A stretch of 51,373 bases of DNA from assembly GCA_030619685.1 (NCBI GenBank), contig JAUXAX010000012.1:1-51373 (forward strand), written 5' to 3'. Below, one piece after another: positions 32,993-43,062 of the stretch. Under the pieces are notes generated by a model. That model searched no databases. It was not told the origin of the DNA and worked only from the letters and a program-made list of their open reading frames with translations. Source of the stretch: Dehalococcoidia bacterium. Its GTDB lineage: Bacteria > Chloroflexota > Dehalococcoidia > SZUA-161. Positions within the stretch are counted from its first letter, which is position 1. Each line of letters starts with the position of its first letter. The translations under genes were made by a program, and so were the position numbers.

Positions 32993-33812
32993 GGCGCAAA
33001 CCCCTCTCTTTGGCTGCTTTGATGGAATCCTCGATTTCGGCCTCGTACCTCCTCCTGGATTCAATCGCCTGGGCGTCTGTCATCTCTACTTCTTCAGCAG
33101 GCGCTATCCTAGGCCGTGCCACTACTCTATCAACATATACTCCGGGTGTGACAATAGCCTCGGGATCAAGCTCCCCCAGCTCCACTATCTCGTCCACCTC
33201 GGCAATGGTTACCTTAGCTGCCCCCGCCATGGTGGGATTGAAGGTCCTCGATGTTCCTCTGTAGACCAGGTTGCCCCAGCGGTCTCCCTTGTGGGCATGT
33301 ATCAGGGCGAAATCGGCCTTGATAGGAAGCTCCAGTAGATACTCTTGGCCGTCGATGACCTTCTTCTCCTTTCCCTCCTCTATTACCGTTCCGATTCCCA
33401 CAGGAACGTAAACGCCGCCGAGCCCAGCCTTGGCTGCCCTTACCCGCTCCGCCAGCGTGCCCTGCGGCACCATCTCTATCTCTACTTTGCCTGCCCTCAG
33501 CAGTTTCTCGAAATTGTTTACGTACAGTGCGCTCACCGGAGCAGAAACGATGGCCTTCTTTATGCGCTCGTTCCTGACCAGGATGTCCATATCCTCCGGG
33601 AATGGTGCTCCCTGCATTCGCCAGACATCGGAGCCGAAACCACTGGTATTGGATACCGTGGTGAGATTCTTGACCCCCTTTCGGTATACGGCCTCCAGGA
33701 GTAGGCTGGGGGTGCTCACTACCGTGCCGAAGCCGCCGACCATGATCACAGCCCCGTCTTCTATGTCGGCCACAGCTTCATCGAAGCTAGCGACTATCTT
33801 GTCTATTGGCAT
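32985..33812 (-). CDS. type I CoA-transferase, alpha subunit
   Basis: A 275-residue alpha subunit with GAVIMVGGFGTVVSTPSLLLEAV (the CoA-binding glycine loop), VPQGTLAERVRAAKAGLGGVYVPVG and AHKGDRWGNLVYRGTSRTFNP. GAGGTAG precedes ATG. The two subunits are overlapping and coupled. The 3-oxoacid branch (succinyl-CoA:3-ketoacid transferase) is the closest by feel, but the substrate could be any acid produced by the neighbouring oxidoreductases. Confidence 0.88.
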   Translation of the reverse strand: MPIDKIVASFDEAVADIEDGAVIMVGGFGTVVSTPSLLLEAVYRKGVKNLTTVSNTSGFGSDVWRMQGAPFPEDMDILVRNERIKKAIVSAPVSALYVNNFEKLLRAGKVEIEMVPQGTLAERVRAAKAGLGGVYVPVGIGTVIEEGKEKKVIDGQEYLLELPIKADFALIHAHKGDRWGNLVYRGTSRTFNPTMAGAAKVTIAEVDEIVELGELDPEAIVTPGVYVDRVVARPRIAPAEEVEMTDAQAIESRRRYEAEIEDSIKAAKERGLRHE

Positions 33813-33880
33813 AGACCACTACCTCAATCTTGACTAGTTAAAGTGCTTCTCTGTCTCCTTTGTCTTATTATGCTTTAGCC

Positions 33881-35620
33881 TCATCGATACGAATAATTGG
33901 GCGGGGCCAAAGCCTGCACTCTTCTTCTCACTTTCCACAGCTCCTGCACCAAAGAATCTGGCTCTTCCTTGCCTTGCTCCTCCCACGGTTTGCCCAGCCC
34001 CATGTCGGTGGCAATGATCTTGTAGCAGTTGTAGGACTCAGATGCCCCGGCATTCGACCCCACATGCCAGCAGCCGCCCGTGGCGTAGAGGTTGCTTACA
34101 GGCGTTCTATAGTTGGCCAACTCCGGCGTAGGCCTGTGCTCGAACACCTGGAACGGTGAGCGGTCGACTCCGGCCATGGTGCCATTGGGTGCGAGGTTCT
34201 TCATGCGCAGGTTGTCGTAGGGGCTGTTGGTGTCGACGCCGATAACGTTATCCCATGTCATGTTGGGGGCGTACTGCTCCCAGATATGCATCAGGTTCTC
34301 AGTGTACTGTCTCTTTATCTGCAGCCAGTCCCTCTCGGAATGGGCGCTCGCGGGCGGCGAAAGCTGCTCGTTATGGATAACATGCTTGCCCGGAGGTGCA
34401 TAGGACGGGTCAACCAGGCTGTGGCAGCCGACAGTGGGGGCGTAATCCTCCAGGGGGGGCCACTCCATCAACTTTTCGCGCAGGCACTCCCTGGCGAGAT
34501 GTATGGGGTCTGGGTCCGGCTGCAATCCGAGCCACATGGTCTCATGTATGTCAGGATTGAATGCTTCAGCCTTGTACTTGGGGGCCTCATGGACTGCGAA
34601 CGTATACCACATCAGACACCCGAAGCTCCTGTCCAGCAGCCTCACTCGCTTCGCCAACTGCTCAGGTATATATTCCTCCCCGATTATGTCGAAGCAGAGC
34701 TGCTCCGGGGACAGGCCGCATACAGCTACAAGCTTCCTCGCCTTGATCTCACTGCCATCTTTGAGTCGAATGCCGGTTGCAGCTCCGTTCTCGATGATGG
34801 CCTTCTCCACCTCGGTGTGGGTAAAGAACTTGCATCCCAGCTGAACTAGAATCTGGTGCGCAGCGTGGGCCGCCTGATGAGTACCCCCTCTGCAAAAGCC
34901 TATCAGTGGGGCCTGACCCGACATGCCTGACACCATGCTCCCTTGGGCCGGCTCATTGATGTCCACGGCGCAGGATATGATCAACCTCAGTATGCACGAC
35001 TGCATTTCGGGGCTTTCGAAGTACTCCAAGGCCGCTCGATAGGCGCTTGACTGAAGTAACATGCCATCGGGGGCTAGGCCCGCCTCGAGCAGCTTAGGGT
35101 AGACAGCGACCTGCCTTTCCATGTACTCCGGTTGAATCAACCATTCGGATGGAGCGAAGATACGGTCCATAGTTATCCTCTGGTACTCGTCGCTGTTGTC
35201 CAACTCCTTGATCTTCAGCCATTTCTCAGCGTCACGCTCCGAGAATCTGGCGATCTCCTTCGCGGTGCGCTCCCAGGTTGGGTCGTGCTTGACGCTGTAT
35301 ATAGCTATGGCAGTCTCCTGATCTCTGAAGACGAAGCCAAGGCTACAGAGATGCTGATCCCACCTAGCGCCGTAGTCCCAGAAGTCTGGGAAATCGCGGT
35401 AAAGTGGGGTCCAGTAGAAGGGGAGTATTATGTTGGCATGGTCATTTCCGCGAAAACCCGGGGCGGCAATCTCCTCGGTGCATAGGCAGCCGCCGAGCTC
35501 ATGCCTCCTCTCGAACATGCCTACACTCATACCCCCGTACTTAGCGAGGTACATGGCGAGAAACAGTGCTTTGTTGCCTCCTCCAACTATCACCGCATCG
35601 AATGTATCATCAGGCATCAT
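33881..35620 (-). CDS. FAD-dependent oxidoreductase, CrtI-like with altered dinucleotide motif (type V)
   Basis: 579 residues. The dinucleotide loop reads VGGGNKALFLAMYLAKYGG, so the third glycine of GxGxxG is Ala18. The rest (FERRHELGGCLCTEE, ATGGCWHVGSNAGASESYN near the C-terminus) follows the superfamily. In related proteins an Ala at this place can still allow FAD binding, so loss of the cofactor is not proven. AAGGGGG lies before two successive ATGs; the second (35617) has the better spacing. It has no close paralogue in the window and is encoded between alcohol dehydrogenase and CoA-transferase genes. Confidence 0.82.
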   Translation of the reverse strand: MMPDDTFDAVIVGGGNKALFLAMYLAKYGGMSVGMFERRHELGGCLCTEEIAAPGFRGNDHANIILPFYWTPLYRDFPDFWDYGARWDQHLCSLGFVFRDQETAIAIYSVKHDPTWERTAKEIARFSERDAEKWLKIKELDNSDEYQRITMDRIFAPSEWLIQPEYMERQVAVYPKLLEAGLAPDGMLLQSSAYRAALEYFESPEMQSCILRLIISCAVDINEPAQGSMVSGMSGQAPLIGFCRGGTHQAAHAAHQILVQLGCKFFTHTEVEKAIIENGAATGIRLKDGSEIKARKLVAVCGLSPEQLCFDIIGEEYIPEQLAKRVRLLDRSFGCLMWYTFAVHEAPKYKAEAFNPDIHETMWLGLQPDPDPIHLARECLREKLMEWPPLEDYAPTVGCHSLVDPSYAPPGKHVIHNEQLSPPASAHSERDWLQIKRQYTENLMHIWEQYAPNMTWDNVIGVDTNSPYDNLRMKNLAPNGTMAGVDRSPFQVFEHRPTPELANYRTPVSNLYATGGCWHVGSNAGASESYNCYKIIATDMGLGKPWEEQGKEEPDSLVQELWKVRRRVQALAPPNYSYR

Positions 35621-35676
35621 AACCCCCTTCTAGAACATTCGCTTTATCCTGCTCTCTGCATCCTGCTAGGCCAACG

Positions 35677-36768
35677 CTAAAACCGAATTACGCTCTTTAT
35701 TACATCTCCCCTTTCAAGTGCCCCAAAAGCTTCATTGATTTCGTCCAGGCTGTAGCTCTTGGTGATCTGCTTATCGATGGGCAGCTTCCCATCCATATAC
35801 AGGTCAACATATCTTGGAATGTCAACAGAGGCCTTAATGTCACCTTGCACGCAGCCGATAATGGTCTTGCCCAGGAGAAACTCGTAGGATTGGATATTGA
35901 GCGCGGTACCGAGAGGGGCCATTCCAACTATGATGCACTTTCCTCCGCTGTGAATCGAGCCGAAGGCCTGGGACATAACATCCACATTCCCAATGCACTC
36001 AAGAGCATGATCTGCCCCCCCGCCGGTTAGCTCCAAGACCTTCGCCACAGGCTCCTCCTGGGACGCGTTGATCACGTGGTCAGCCCCAAGCTCCTTGGCC
36101 ATTTCCAGCTTTCGATCCAATATATCAACAGCTATGAGCATGCCCGCTCCGGCCAGCCTGGCCCCCATAACGGCGCTCAGCCCCACGCCGCCGCAGCCAT
36201 AGATAACTATGCTTTCGCCAGCCCTTATGCCAGTCGTATTGATCGCAGCACCAATGCCAGTGCCTACGCCGCATCCCAGGAGGCACACCACTTCAAAGGG
36301 GGCATCATCCCGGATCTTCACCGCCGAACGCTCGTGCACTACAGCGTATTCAGCGAAACAGGCAAGGCCAAATAGGTGGTGCAGTTCTTGATCGCCTCTG
36401 CGCAGCCTTTTCCCTCCACCGGGCAGGGTCGCCATCGACATAATAGGCAGGTTCTCCACACACCTGGTGGGCCGACCCTCAACGCAGAAACGGCATTTGC
36501 CGCATGAAAATGATACCATCATCACAACGTGGTCACCAGGCTGGAGTGTGGTTACACCAGGACCGATCTTCTCAACAATGCCTGCCCCCTCGTGTCCCAT
36601 TACGATAGGCATGGGTTGAGGCATCTCGCCTTTGATGAAATGGAGATCGCTGTGACATACTCCTGTGGCCACAAGCTTCACCAGCACTTCATTGGTCTGA
36701 GGCTCATCGAGGGTGACCTCTTCTACTCTTAGCGGTGTGTTGGGCTCATAGCATATGGCTGCCTTCAT
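35677..36768 (-). CDS. zinc-dependent alcohol dehydrogenase
   Basis: 363 residues of the medium-chain class. Catalytic zinc ligands are in GVCHSDLH, MGHEGAG and LLGCGVGTG; the structural zinc is held by CGKCRFCVEGRPTRC; the NAD site is GCGGVGLSAVMGARLAGA followed by AVDI. It resembles the class III-like and NDMA-dependent dehydrogenases that act on bulky primary or secondary alcohols. AAAGGAGG precedes ATG. It lies between the CoA-transferases of both types, so it likely oxidises an alcohol to aldehyde or ketone in the same route; the aldehyde could then pass to the ferredoxin oxidoreductase at 43539 (inference). Confidence 0.88.
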   Translation of the reverse strand: MKAAICYEPNTPLRVEEVTLDEPQTNEVLVKLVATGVCHSDLHFIKGEMPQPMPIVMGHEGAGIVEKIGPGVTTLQPGDHVVMMVSFSCGKCRFCVEGRPTRCVENLPIMSMATLPGGGKRLRRGDQELHHLFGLACFAEYAVVHERSAVKIRDDAPFEVVCLLGCGVGTGIGAAINTTGIRAGESIVIYGCGGVGLSAVMGARLAGAGMLIAVDILDRKLEMAKELGADHVINASQEEPVAKVLELTGGGADHALECIGNVDVMSQAFGSIHSGGKCIIVGMAPLGTALNIQSYEFLLGKTIIGCVQGDIKASVDIPRYVDLYMDGKLPIDKQITKSYSLDEINEAFGALERGDVIKSVIRF

Positions 36769-36796
36769 TGTTCCTACCCTCCTTTAATGGTCCAGT

Positions 36797-38032
36797 TCAA
36801 CCGAACAGCCCCCCACCAGCCCCTTTAGCGCTTTCGGGATTGTGCAGGACGTCTTCGTCTATCAGTCGCTTTATCTCCTCTTCCGACATACCCAGCAAGT
36901 CGCGGCATATCTCCTCGGTATGCTCACCCAAAAGGGGAGCCCGCGTGCTCTGCAGGGGTGCAGCTCCAGACAGCCTGAAGGGTACACCTGGATAGAGCCT
37001 CTTCCCCGCCACGGGGTGATCCAGTTCTATGATTGCGCCTAGCCACTCAAGCTGCGGGTCGGCAAGGGTGTCAGTGGCTCGCTGAACGACGCCGGCTGCC
37101 ACCCCGGCAGCCTGCAATGCTTCCATAACTTCATGGGCGTCGAGAGTTGCGGTCCATTCTCCAATCATCCTGTCCAGCTCGTCAACATTCTTCAGTCTGC
37201 CCAGTAGGTCAGCAAACTTGGGGTCCTTGGTCCATGCAGGGTTACCGATGGCATCACAGAAGCCACGCCACTCCTCATCGGTGAACACAGCAATCGCACA
37301 CCACTCATCTTCACCCTTGCAGGCGTAGCAGCCATGAGGAGCTGCGTAAGGGCTTCGGTTGCCCATTGGCTTCGCCACCCGCTTATTCATGGTATAGTCT
37401 AGATGGTGCTCGCCGATGAGGCTAACAGCTACCTCGGTCTGAGCCATGTCGATGAACTGCCCCTTGCCCGTCCGACGCCTATAATCAAGGGCAGCCAGTG
37501 CGGCTATGACAACATGCTTGCTGGCCATGTGGTCGGGCAAGGGTGAGTTGGAACCCACAGGATAGGGATCATCGGGCTGAGCCCAGATGGAGAGCATTCC
37601 AGAGGCAGCCGAGAGCATCGGGCCGTAGGCCTGGAAGTCACTGAAGGGCCCACCGCCGCCAAAACCCTGGCTGCTGACATAGATAATCTCGGGGTTGAGC
37701 TTACGCACGTTCTCATAGTCGAACCCTAGGCTCTTCATAACGCCACCGCGGAAGTTCTCCACCAGGATATCAGCCATCTTGATCAGTTTGCCAACAAGCT
37801 CTCTTCCCTTCTCGGTCTTCAGGCTCACGCTGAAGCTCCGCTTACTCCGATTCGCCTCATTGAACCCGGCAATATTATTGATATCTGGCCCGATAGTCCT
37901 CATGAAATCGAGGTTGTCCTTCGACTCTATCTTGATAACATCAGCACCTAGCTCCCCGAGAATCTTGCAGGAGTCAGGGCCAACACCACCAGTGCCAAAG
38001 CTCAATACCCTAATATCCTCCAGAGGCAGCAC
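36797..38032 (-). CDS. type III CoA-transferase (CaiB/BaiF family)
   Basis: 411 residues starting at GTG after AAGGAGGG. It has VLSFGTGGVGPDSCKILGEL (CoA-binding N-terminus), VIKIESKDNLD, ADILVENFRGGVMKSLG and MAQTEVAVSLIG in the region of the catalytic aspartate. The family includes formyl-CoA, carnitine and bile-acid CoA-transferases, and benzylsuccinate CoA-transferase. It lies next to a second family member, as in heterodimeric type III enzymes. The ATP-free transfer fits activation of a carboxylate on a bulky isoprenoid or aromatic acid (inference). Confidence 0.87.
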   Translation of the reverse strand: MLPLEDIRVLSFGTGGVGPDSCKILGELGADVIKIESKDNLDFMRTIGPDINNIAGFNEANRSKRSFSVSLKTEKGRELVGKLIKMADILVENFRGGVMKSLGFDYENVRKLNPEIIYVSSQGFGGGGPFSDFQAYGPMLSAASGMLSIWAQPDDPYPVGSNSPLPDHMASKHVVIAALAALDYRRRTGKGQFIDMAQTEVAVSLIGEHHLDYTMNKRVAKPMGNRSPYAAPHGCYACKGEDEWCAIAVFTDEEWRGFCDAIGNPAWTKDPKFADLLGRLKNVDELDRMIGEWTATLDAHEVMEALQAAGVAAGVVQRATDTLADPQLEWLGAIIELDHPVAGKRLYPGVPFRLSGAAPLQSTRAPLLGEHTEEICRDLLGMSEEEIKRLIDEDVLHNPESAKGAGGGLFG

Positions 38033-38046
38033 CTAGCCCTCCTTGC

Positions 38047-39264
38047 TTACAGTACTCGGGCACCCCTGAGCGCCACCAGATCACCCTTTGAGAAGCCCAG
38101 TTCCTCGCAATAGATCTCCGTGTTATGTTCACCGAGGCAGGGAGCAGGGCGTTGTATGCCAGGTGGTGTCTCCGTCCACTTGTAGGGTGGCCCGGGATAA
38201 TCACCCTTGCCGGCCAGGGGATGGCTCACCTCGACAAAGTATTCCCTGGCTTTAGTATGGGGACTATTATAAAAGTCCTCTATATCTAATATGGGAGCGA
38301 TGGGCACGCCTTCTCGTTTTCCCGCTTCGAAGAGCTCCATCATGGTATACTTCTCAGTGAATTCCAGCATGAGAGCGTACAGGTCATCGGCATTGCTGAT
38401 CCGGTAAAGGAAACCCCGCCATTCTTCCATGAGGAGTACCTCGGGGCTGCCCAGTACCCGCACCAGGGCATCCCACTGCCGAGGGGTCAGGGCTATTACC
38501 CGAATCAGACCATCTTTACAGGGGTAGACGGGATAGATGGAGGCCCCCATGCGTGTCTCAGAAGTCGGCGGCGGGCTATCAGGATTGAGGGCATACGAAT
38601 AGTTTGGCACTATCCACGGATAGAGCCCCATACGCGAGGTCTCGTGCACCGATGTGTCAATGTATTGCCCCTGCCCTGTAGTGGCGCGCATGAGGAGGGC
38701 GGCGAGTATCGCTATGTTGGCGTGGACTGAAGCTGCGTCGTAGGCCGGCGACCCTGGCAGCAGGCAGGGCTCTTTTCCTGGGTAGCCGCTGGTGATCATC
38801 ACGCCGCTCATGGCAAAATCAACGAGATTAGAGCCCTTGCGATTCTTGTAGGGGCCTGAGTGACCGAATTCGGTGATGCTGACCATGATAAGCCCGGGGT
38901 TTATCTCCCTCAGCGCCGGATAGTCGAGGCCCAAGCTTGCCATATAGTCCGGCGGCGAGTTGTCCACCAGGACATCGGCCGTCTTGATCAGCTTCTTGAA
39001 GATATCCCGGCCTTCCTCGGTATCCAGGTTCAGGGTTATCCCCCGCTTGCCGGCGTTGCGGTGGAGGAAATGGAGGCTCTTCTCGGGATGAGGCACATCA
39101 TCCACGAATGGAGGCATGGCTCTGCCCGGATCACCTTCCGGCCTCTCGATCTTGATCACATCTGCGCCCAGATCGGCGACCAGCTTGGTACAGTAAGCCC
39201 CCTTGCTGTCAGCGAGGTCCAAGACACGGTATCCGCTCAGGGCACCTTCTTGTTCTTTTGCCAA
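38047..39264 (-). CDS. type III CoA-transferase (CaiB/BaiF family)
   Basis: 405 residues from a TTG that follows AGAGG at good spacing; the frame extends to another TTG at 39312 without a ribosome site. It has GYRVLDLADSKGAYCTKLVADL, VIKIERPEGDPGR, ADVLVDNSPPDYMASLGLDY and QYIDTSVHETSR. It is a distant paralogue of the downstream gene, and the two are 14 bases apart, so a heterodimer is plausible. SPPPTSETRMGAS is an unusual insertion relative to the other copy. Confidence 0.85.
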   Translation of the reverse strand: MAKEQEGALSGYRVLDLADSKGAYCTKLVADLGADVIKIERPEGDPGRAMPPFVDDVPHPEKSLHFLHRNAGKRGITLNLDTEEGRDIFKKLIKTADVLVDNSPPDYMASLGLDYPALREINPGLIMVSITEFGHSGPYKNRKGSNLVDFAMSGVMITSGYPGKEPCLLPGSPAYDAASVHANIAILAALLMRATTGQGQYIDTSVHETSRMGLYPWIVPNYSYALNPDSPPPTSETRMGASIYPVYPCKDGLIRVIALTPRQWDALVRVLGSPEVLLMEEWRGFLYRISNADDLYALMLEFTEKYTMMELFEAGKREGVPIAPILDIEDFYNSPHTKAREYFVEVSHPLAGKGDYPGPPYKWTETPPGIQRPAPCLGEHNTEIYCEELGFSKGDLVALRGARVL

Positions 39265-39365
39265 AACAGCACCTCTTGTCCGCTCTAGGCTATAGCGGTC
39301 TGAAGCATCCAATATAATAGCATCTCTCGCTGCCCAAGGCCAGCGGTTTGAAGTATCTGATTTGG

Positions 39366-41012
39366 CTATCCCACGTACGTCTTAATGTACTGCTCCATCT
39401 CTTTTGTAGGTTTCCACCACTTGGTAACACTCAGGTCCTCGGCCACCCTATTCGCACCGATATAGCCGGAGCCCCCGAGGACCAGCCCACCGGGATAGGT
39501 GGATGCACCACATACGTAGAGGCCCTCGATAGGCGTCGCCGTGCTGGAGCATTCCTGGTTGGGCCGGAAACAGAATAGCTGTATCGGCTTGTAGTCGCCG
39601 TGCTTGATCGCGCCGCGGCGCATGTTGGGGAAGCGGATCTCTATGTCCTCAGGTGTCTCATAGGTGGTCGTGATGATGTTCTCCCGCTTCATGTTTGGGG
39701 CCACCTTCTGCCATTTGGCCAGTGCTGCCTCCTCCAGCTCCTTACCCCGCTTTTCCCAGCCTCCCTCAATTTCATACGGAGCGTGCAGCTGGAAGAACGA
39801 AATACTCTTGCCCGGCCTATCGCTCAGGTGAGGATCGAAGAAGCTCTCACAGGTGGCATGCCCACCGAAGTTATCACCTACCTTGCCTGCCACCACATTA
39901 TCCCAATGGGCCAGAAGCTGGTCTGTGCTCTCGATGCCGAAGATGGTCATGAAGGACTCGTTGATCCAGGGGTCGTCGCAGGCATAGTGCGGGGGCTCTT
40001 CGGAGGCAACGTGAAGCGTGTAGTAGCTCCACTTGTCGTATGTCCACCCCTCGATCAACTCCTTTAGAGTTGTCGGCAGGTTCTCCGCGCCAACCAGGTC
40101 AAGGAAGGTGGTGTGGGGGTCCAGAGTTGACATAACCACTTTGCTGCGCAGGGCACGACCCTCTGCGAGCTCAACCCCGGCAACCCGACCGTTCTCCATC
40201 AGGATATTGCTCACCGGCGCATGTTCCAGGATCAGCCCCCCGGCCCTGACGATCTCCCGTGCCATTGCGCTGGCGAATTTGTGCGAACCCCCGTAGCAGT
40301 AACACTTGTTCATCCCCCGGCAAAGAAGGAGGGGAACAAAGAAGCCTGTGCCGGTCTCCCTGGGATCGAGCCCCCACATGCAACTGACGTATAGTAGCAG
40401 AGCACGCACGCGGTCGTTCTCAAAGGTGTCGGTGATTATCTCCAGAGGACTCCGCTCAATGAGCTCCAGCATCTCATTGCCCACCTCAGTGCGCTGCAAA
40501 GCTATGCTCATGTCTAGGGGTGACATGGGAGGTACATAGGTGGCTGGAGCCACTATCTCGTCCACGATCCTACGCCAGCTCCTCATCACCTTGCCGAAGG
40601 CCACGGCGTCCTTGAAAGAGAACTTGCTGATGGAGTCCTTGGTGTCCTCTATCATGCGTGTCAGCAGCAGGGACTTTCCATCCTCGAACACCATGCCGGT
40701 CTGCGCATTGGGCTTGATCCAGACAAGTGCTGGCCCGTCCAGATTGAAGTCCCTGATCACAGGCATGTAGTCAACCATCAGATGATAGACAACATGCGGG
40801 TTGGAGGAGTAGCAGGGATAGAGGATTTCGTCTGTAGCAAGCCCACCACCGATCTCGTAGCGAGCCTCCACCAAAGCGACCTTAAGTCCGGCCTTGGCCA
40901 GATAGGCTGCTGCTATCAGCCCATTGGGCCCGGCCCCTATGACAACGACGTCCCAATCGCTTTCATCGGGAAACTCCTCAAACATATGCCCTAAAATATC
41001 TTCCATCGCCAT
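39366..41012 (-). CDS. FAD-dependent oxidoreductase, CrtI/retinol-saturase-like (type II)
   Basis: 548 residues from the ATG after GAGGAGGG (the upstream 78 bases of frame overlap the preceding gene). It has the leader FEEFPDESDWD, VVIGAGPNG (Gly26), VEARYEIGGGLATDE and C-terminal YVCGASTYPGGLVLGGSGY. It is near-identical in plan to the protein at 45534 and similar to that at 2713. It follows the type I gene at 41027 by 14 bases, the second of three such pairs. Confidence 0.86.
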   Translation of the reverse strand: MAMEDILGHMFEEFPDESDWDVVVIGAGPNGLIAAAYLAKAGLKVALVEARYEIGGGLATDEILYPCYSSNPHVVYHLMVDYMPVIRDFNLDGPALVWIKPNAQTGMVFEDGKSLLLTRMIEDTKDSISKFSFKDAVAFGKVMRSWRRIVDEIVAPATYVPPMSPLDMSIALQRTEVGNEMLELIERSPLEIITDTFENDRVRALLLYVSCMWGLDPRETGTGFFVPLLLCRGMNKCYCYGGSHKFASAMAREIVRAGGLILEHAPVSNILMENGRVAGVELAEGRALRSKVVMSTLDPHTTFLDLVGAENLPTTLKELIEGWTYDKWSYYTLHVASEEPPHYACDDPWINESFMTIFGIESTDQLLAHWDNVVAGKVGDNFGGHATCESFFDPHLSDRPGKSISFFQLHAPYEIEGGWEKRGKELEEAALAKWQKVAPNMKRENIITTTYETPEDIEIRFPNMRRGAIKHGDYKPIQLFCFRPNQECSSTATPIEGLYVCGASTYPGGLVLGGSGYIGANRVAEDLSVTKWWKPTKEMEQYIKTYVG

Positions 41013-41026
41013 AGTGCCCTCCTCTA

Positions 41027-42745
41027 TTAACGGGGTATCGCAGATATCTTGCCCTGCTGGGGTATGTACCAGGGTGATGGGTACCACCAATCGCCCGGCT
41101 CAGCGATGCCATCCTCGATAAGGATGTGCATCAGGTTGTAGGGGATGGCCATCAGGCACAGCGCTCCAGGATGGCCCGTTGTCTGGTGGCAGGTATAGAG
41201 TCCATCGACAGGGGTGCGGTAGCGAGCGAGCTCAGGAATGGGACGCTGGGTCCACAATTGGTCTTTGCAGTGGCGGCTGCCGCTCCAGGTGCCGCCAATG
41301 AGACCGGTGTTACGAAACTCGACTTCACGACCGGTTGCTGACCAATGGTGAATGATGTTGTCCTCGTCGAGGCCGTCCAGCGCTTGGCTGAAAGCCTGGC
41401 GCATGAAAGCGTCCATCTCATCCTTGATCTTGTCCTGCGCATCTTCTCCGTCGACGTGATAGTCTGGTGACGTGACGTTCATCTCAAAAGCAGGCGACAC
41501 GTGTCCCCTGGGATGATAGCCCTGGCAATCCGTGGGGTTGAACGCCTGTGACGGGGTCAGAAACCACATCGCCCGCTCCGGCGGCACAGTGAAATTCCCT
41601 TTCCGACCATCCACATCCGCTGCGTTCTCATAGTAGATCTCGCGCGAGTCTGCGGGGTAGACGGCACCCATGGGAACCTTGTTAGGCCCAACCCCCAACG
41701 CTTCCATCGCCTTGAACTTAGGTTTCCACTGGAGAGGCTTCTTGGTGAGGAAAGTGGTGACGTAGAGGGTCCCATTCTTCAAGCTGATGTCCTTTACCTT
41801 CTGTACGAAGCTGGGATCCAGGTGCTGGGGTCCGAGCATCTTGAGGAAGGTTTGCTGGTGGTCGATGGCTGAGATCACCGCTTTGTTCGCCCAGACCTTC
41901 CTTCCGCCCATCGCGGCGGTTTCCCTCAATCGAACGCCCACCGCACGCCCGTCGTCGACTATGATCTCATCGACGGGACATATGGTGCGCACCACAGCTC
42001 CATGGGCTATCGCGCAGCGATGGATGGCGTGGAAATACCCATGCAGGCCGCCACGGGGAATGCTCAAGTTGCCCGTGCTGGGTAGAATGAGGAGATGGAC
42101 ACAGAGCGCAGCAGGGATGGCCACGCCCTCCCAGTGGGCGGCGGCCCCAGATGCCCAGGCCGCGAACGCCATCACTGTCTTGAAGGGGTCAGTCCCACAA
42201 TGCTCGTCCATGAGGTCAAACATGGTCCACTCGCGCAGCTCGTGGGTCCAGACATCAGGCTGGTGCTGCTTGTAAACCTGCATATAGGGCGTATTCTCAT
42301 CCGTCACCTCCACTTCGGGTGGGTGCGGTGGGCACCAGAACGTGGCGCGCATCAGTTCTTTGGTGAACGGAGGCTGACCGAGTACGCCGCCCAGCTTGGC
42401 CCAGCCCATCTTGTCCTGGTCACTCTGTGGCACGATTCCCTCGGTGGTGAGGGAACCAGCGGTTCCCTGCTCGATCGGATCCCCAGGCTTCCAGGACATG
42501 CGGAAGCCGTACTTGTGTAGCTCGAGCTGCTCGAAGCCCGGAGCCGGTGCCGCATACATCAGCATGGCGTGCGGATAGATGCGTACCCCGGGCATGGGCT
42601 CGACGGTTTCACAGGCTCCGCCACACTCCACCCTCTCCTCCAGCACACAGACGCTTAGCCCGCACCTGGCCAGATATGCCGCTACCGTCATCCCATTGGG
42701 TCCCCCACCTATGATCACAACATCATACCTTTCGTCCTTGCTCAT
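41027..42745 (-). CDS. FAD-dependent oxidoreductase, CrtI/retinol-saturase-like (type I)
   Basis: 572 residues from the ATG after AGGAAGGGGG. It has VIIGGGPNGMTVAAYLARCG (Gly13), CVLEERVECGGACETVEP and C-terminal CHQTTGHPGALCLMAIPYN, then PGDWWYPSPWYIPQ. Related to the proteins at 868 and 47198. It is first gene of a second type I/type II pair and perhaps of the block continuing through the CoA-transferases. A clear promoter is not visible upstream. Confidence 0.86.
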   Translation of the reverse strand: MSKDERYDVVIIGGGPNGMTVAAYLARCGLSVCVLEERVECGGACETVEPMPGVRIYPHAMLMYAAPAPGFEQLELHKYGFRMSWKPGDPIEQGTAGSLTTEGIVPQSDQDKMGWAKLGGVLGQPPFTKELMRATFWCPPHPPEVEVTDENTPYMQVYKQHQPDVWTHELREWTMFDLMDEHCGTDPFKTVMAFAAWASGAAAHWEGVAIPAALCVHLLILPSTGNLSIPRGGLHGYFHAIHRCAIAHGAVVRTICPVDEIIVDDGRAVGVRLRETAAMGGRKVWANKAVISAIDHQQTFLKMLGPQHLDPSFVQKVKDISLKNGTLYVTTFLTKKPLQWKPKFKAMEALGVGPNKVPMGAVYPADSREIYYENAADVDGRKGNFTVPPERAMWFLTPSQAFNPTDCQGYHPRGHVSPAFEMNVTSPDYHVDGEDAQDKIKDEMDAFMRQAFSQALDGLDEDNIIHHWSATGREVEFRNTGLIGGTWSGSRHCKDQLWTQRPIPELARYRTPVDGLYTCHQTTGHPGALCLMAIPYNLMHILIEDGIAEPGDWWYPSPWYIPQQGKISAIPR

Positions 42746-43062
42746 ATACACCCCCTTCCTCCCATTGTGAACCGTATTGTAACACAACGATGGATATAAA
42801 TCAGGCCATTTTAGAATAAGGCCCGTAGCTGCCGCTGAGTATGGTGCTTGTCCTTGTTTTGCACTTCCGCCGTTTCCTGACGACTCTTAAGGGGTAGCAC
42901 CATGTGAGGTAGGGTGGCACGGTATGGATAGCGGTGCTAGCCCCTGACGTAATGAGGTGGGGGAGCAGAAAAGATATTCTCAGGACAACGCAGATGCCGT
43001 GGAGAAACAGTTTAATAGGGAAGGAACAAGACTGGGGGTGGTAGTTGTAGACAAAGCTTATC

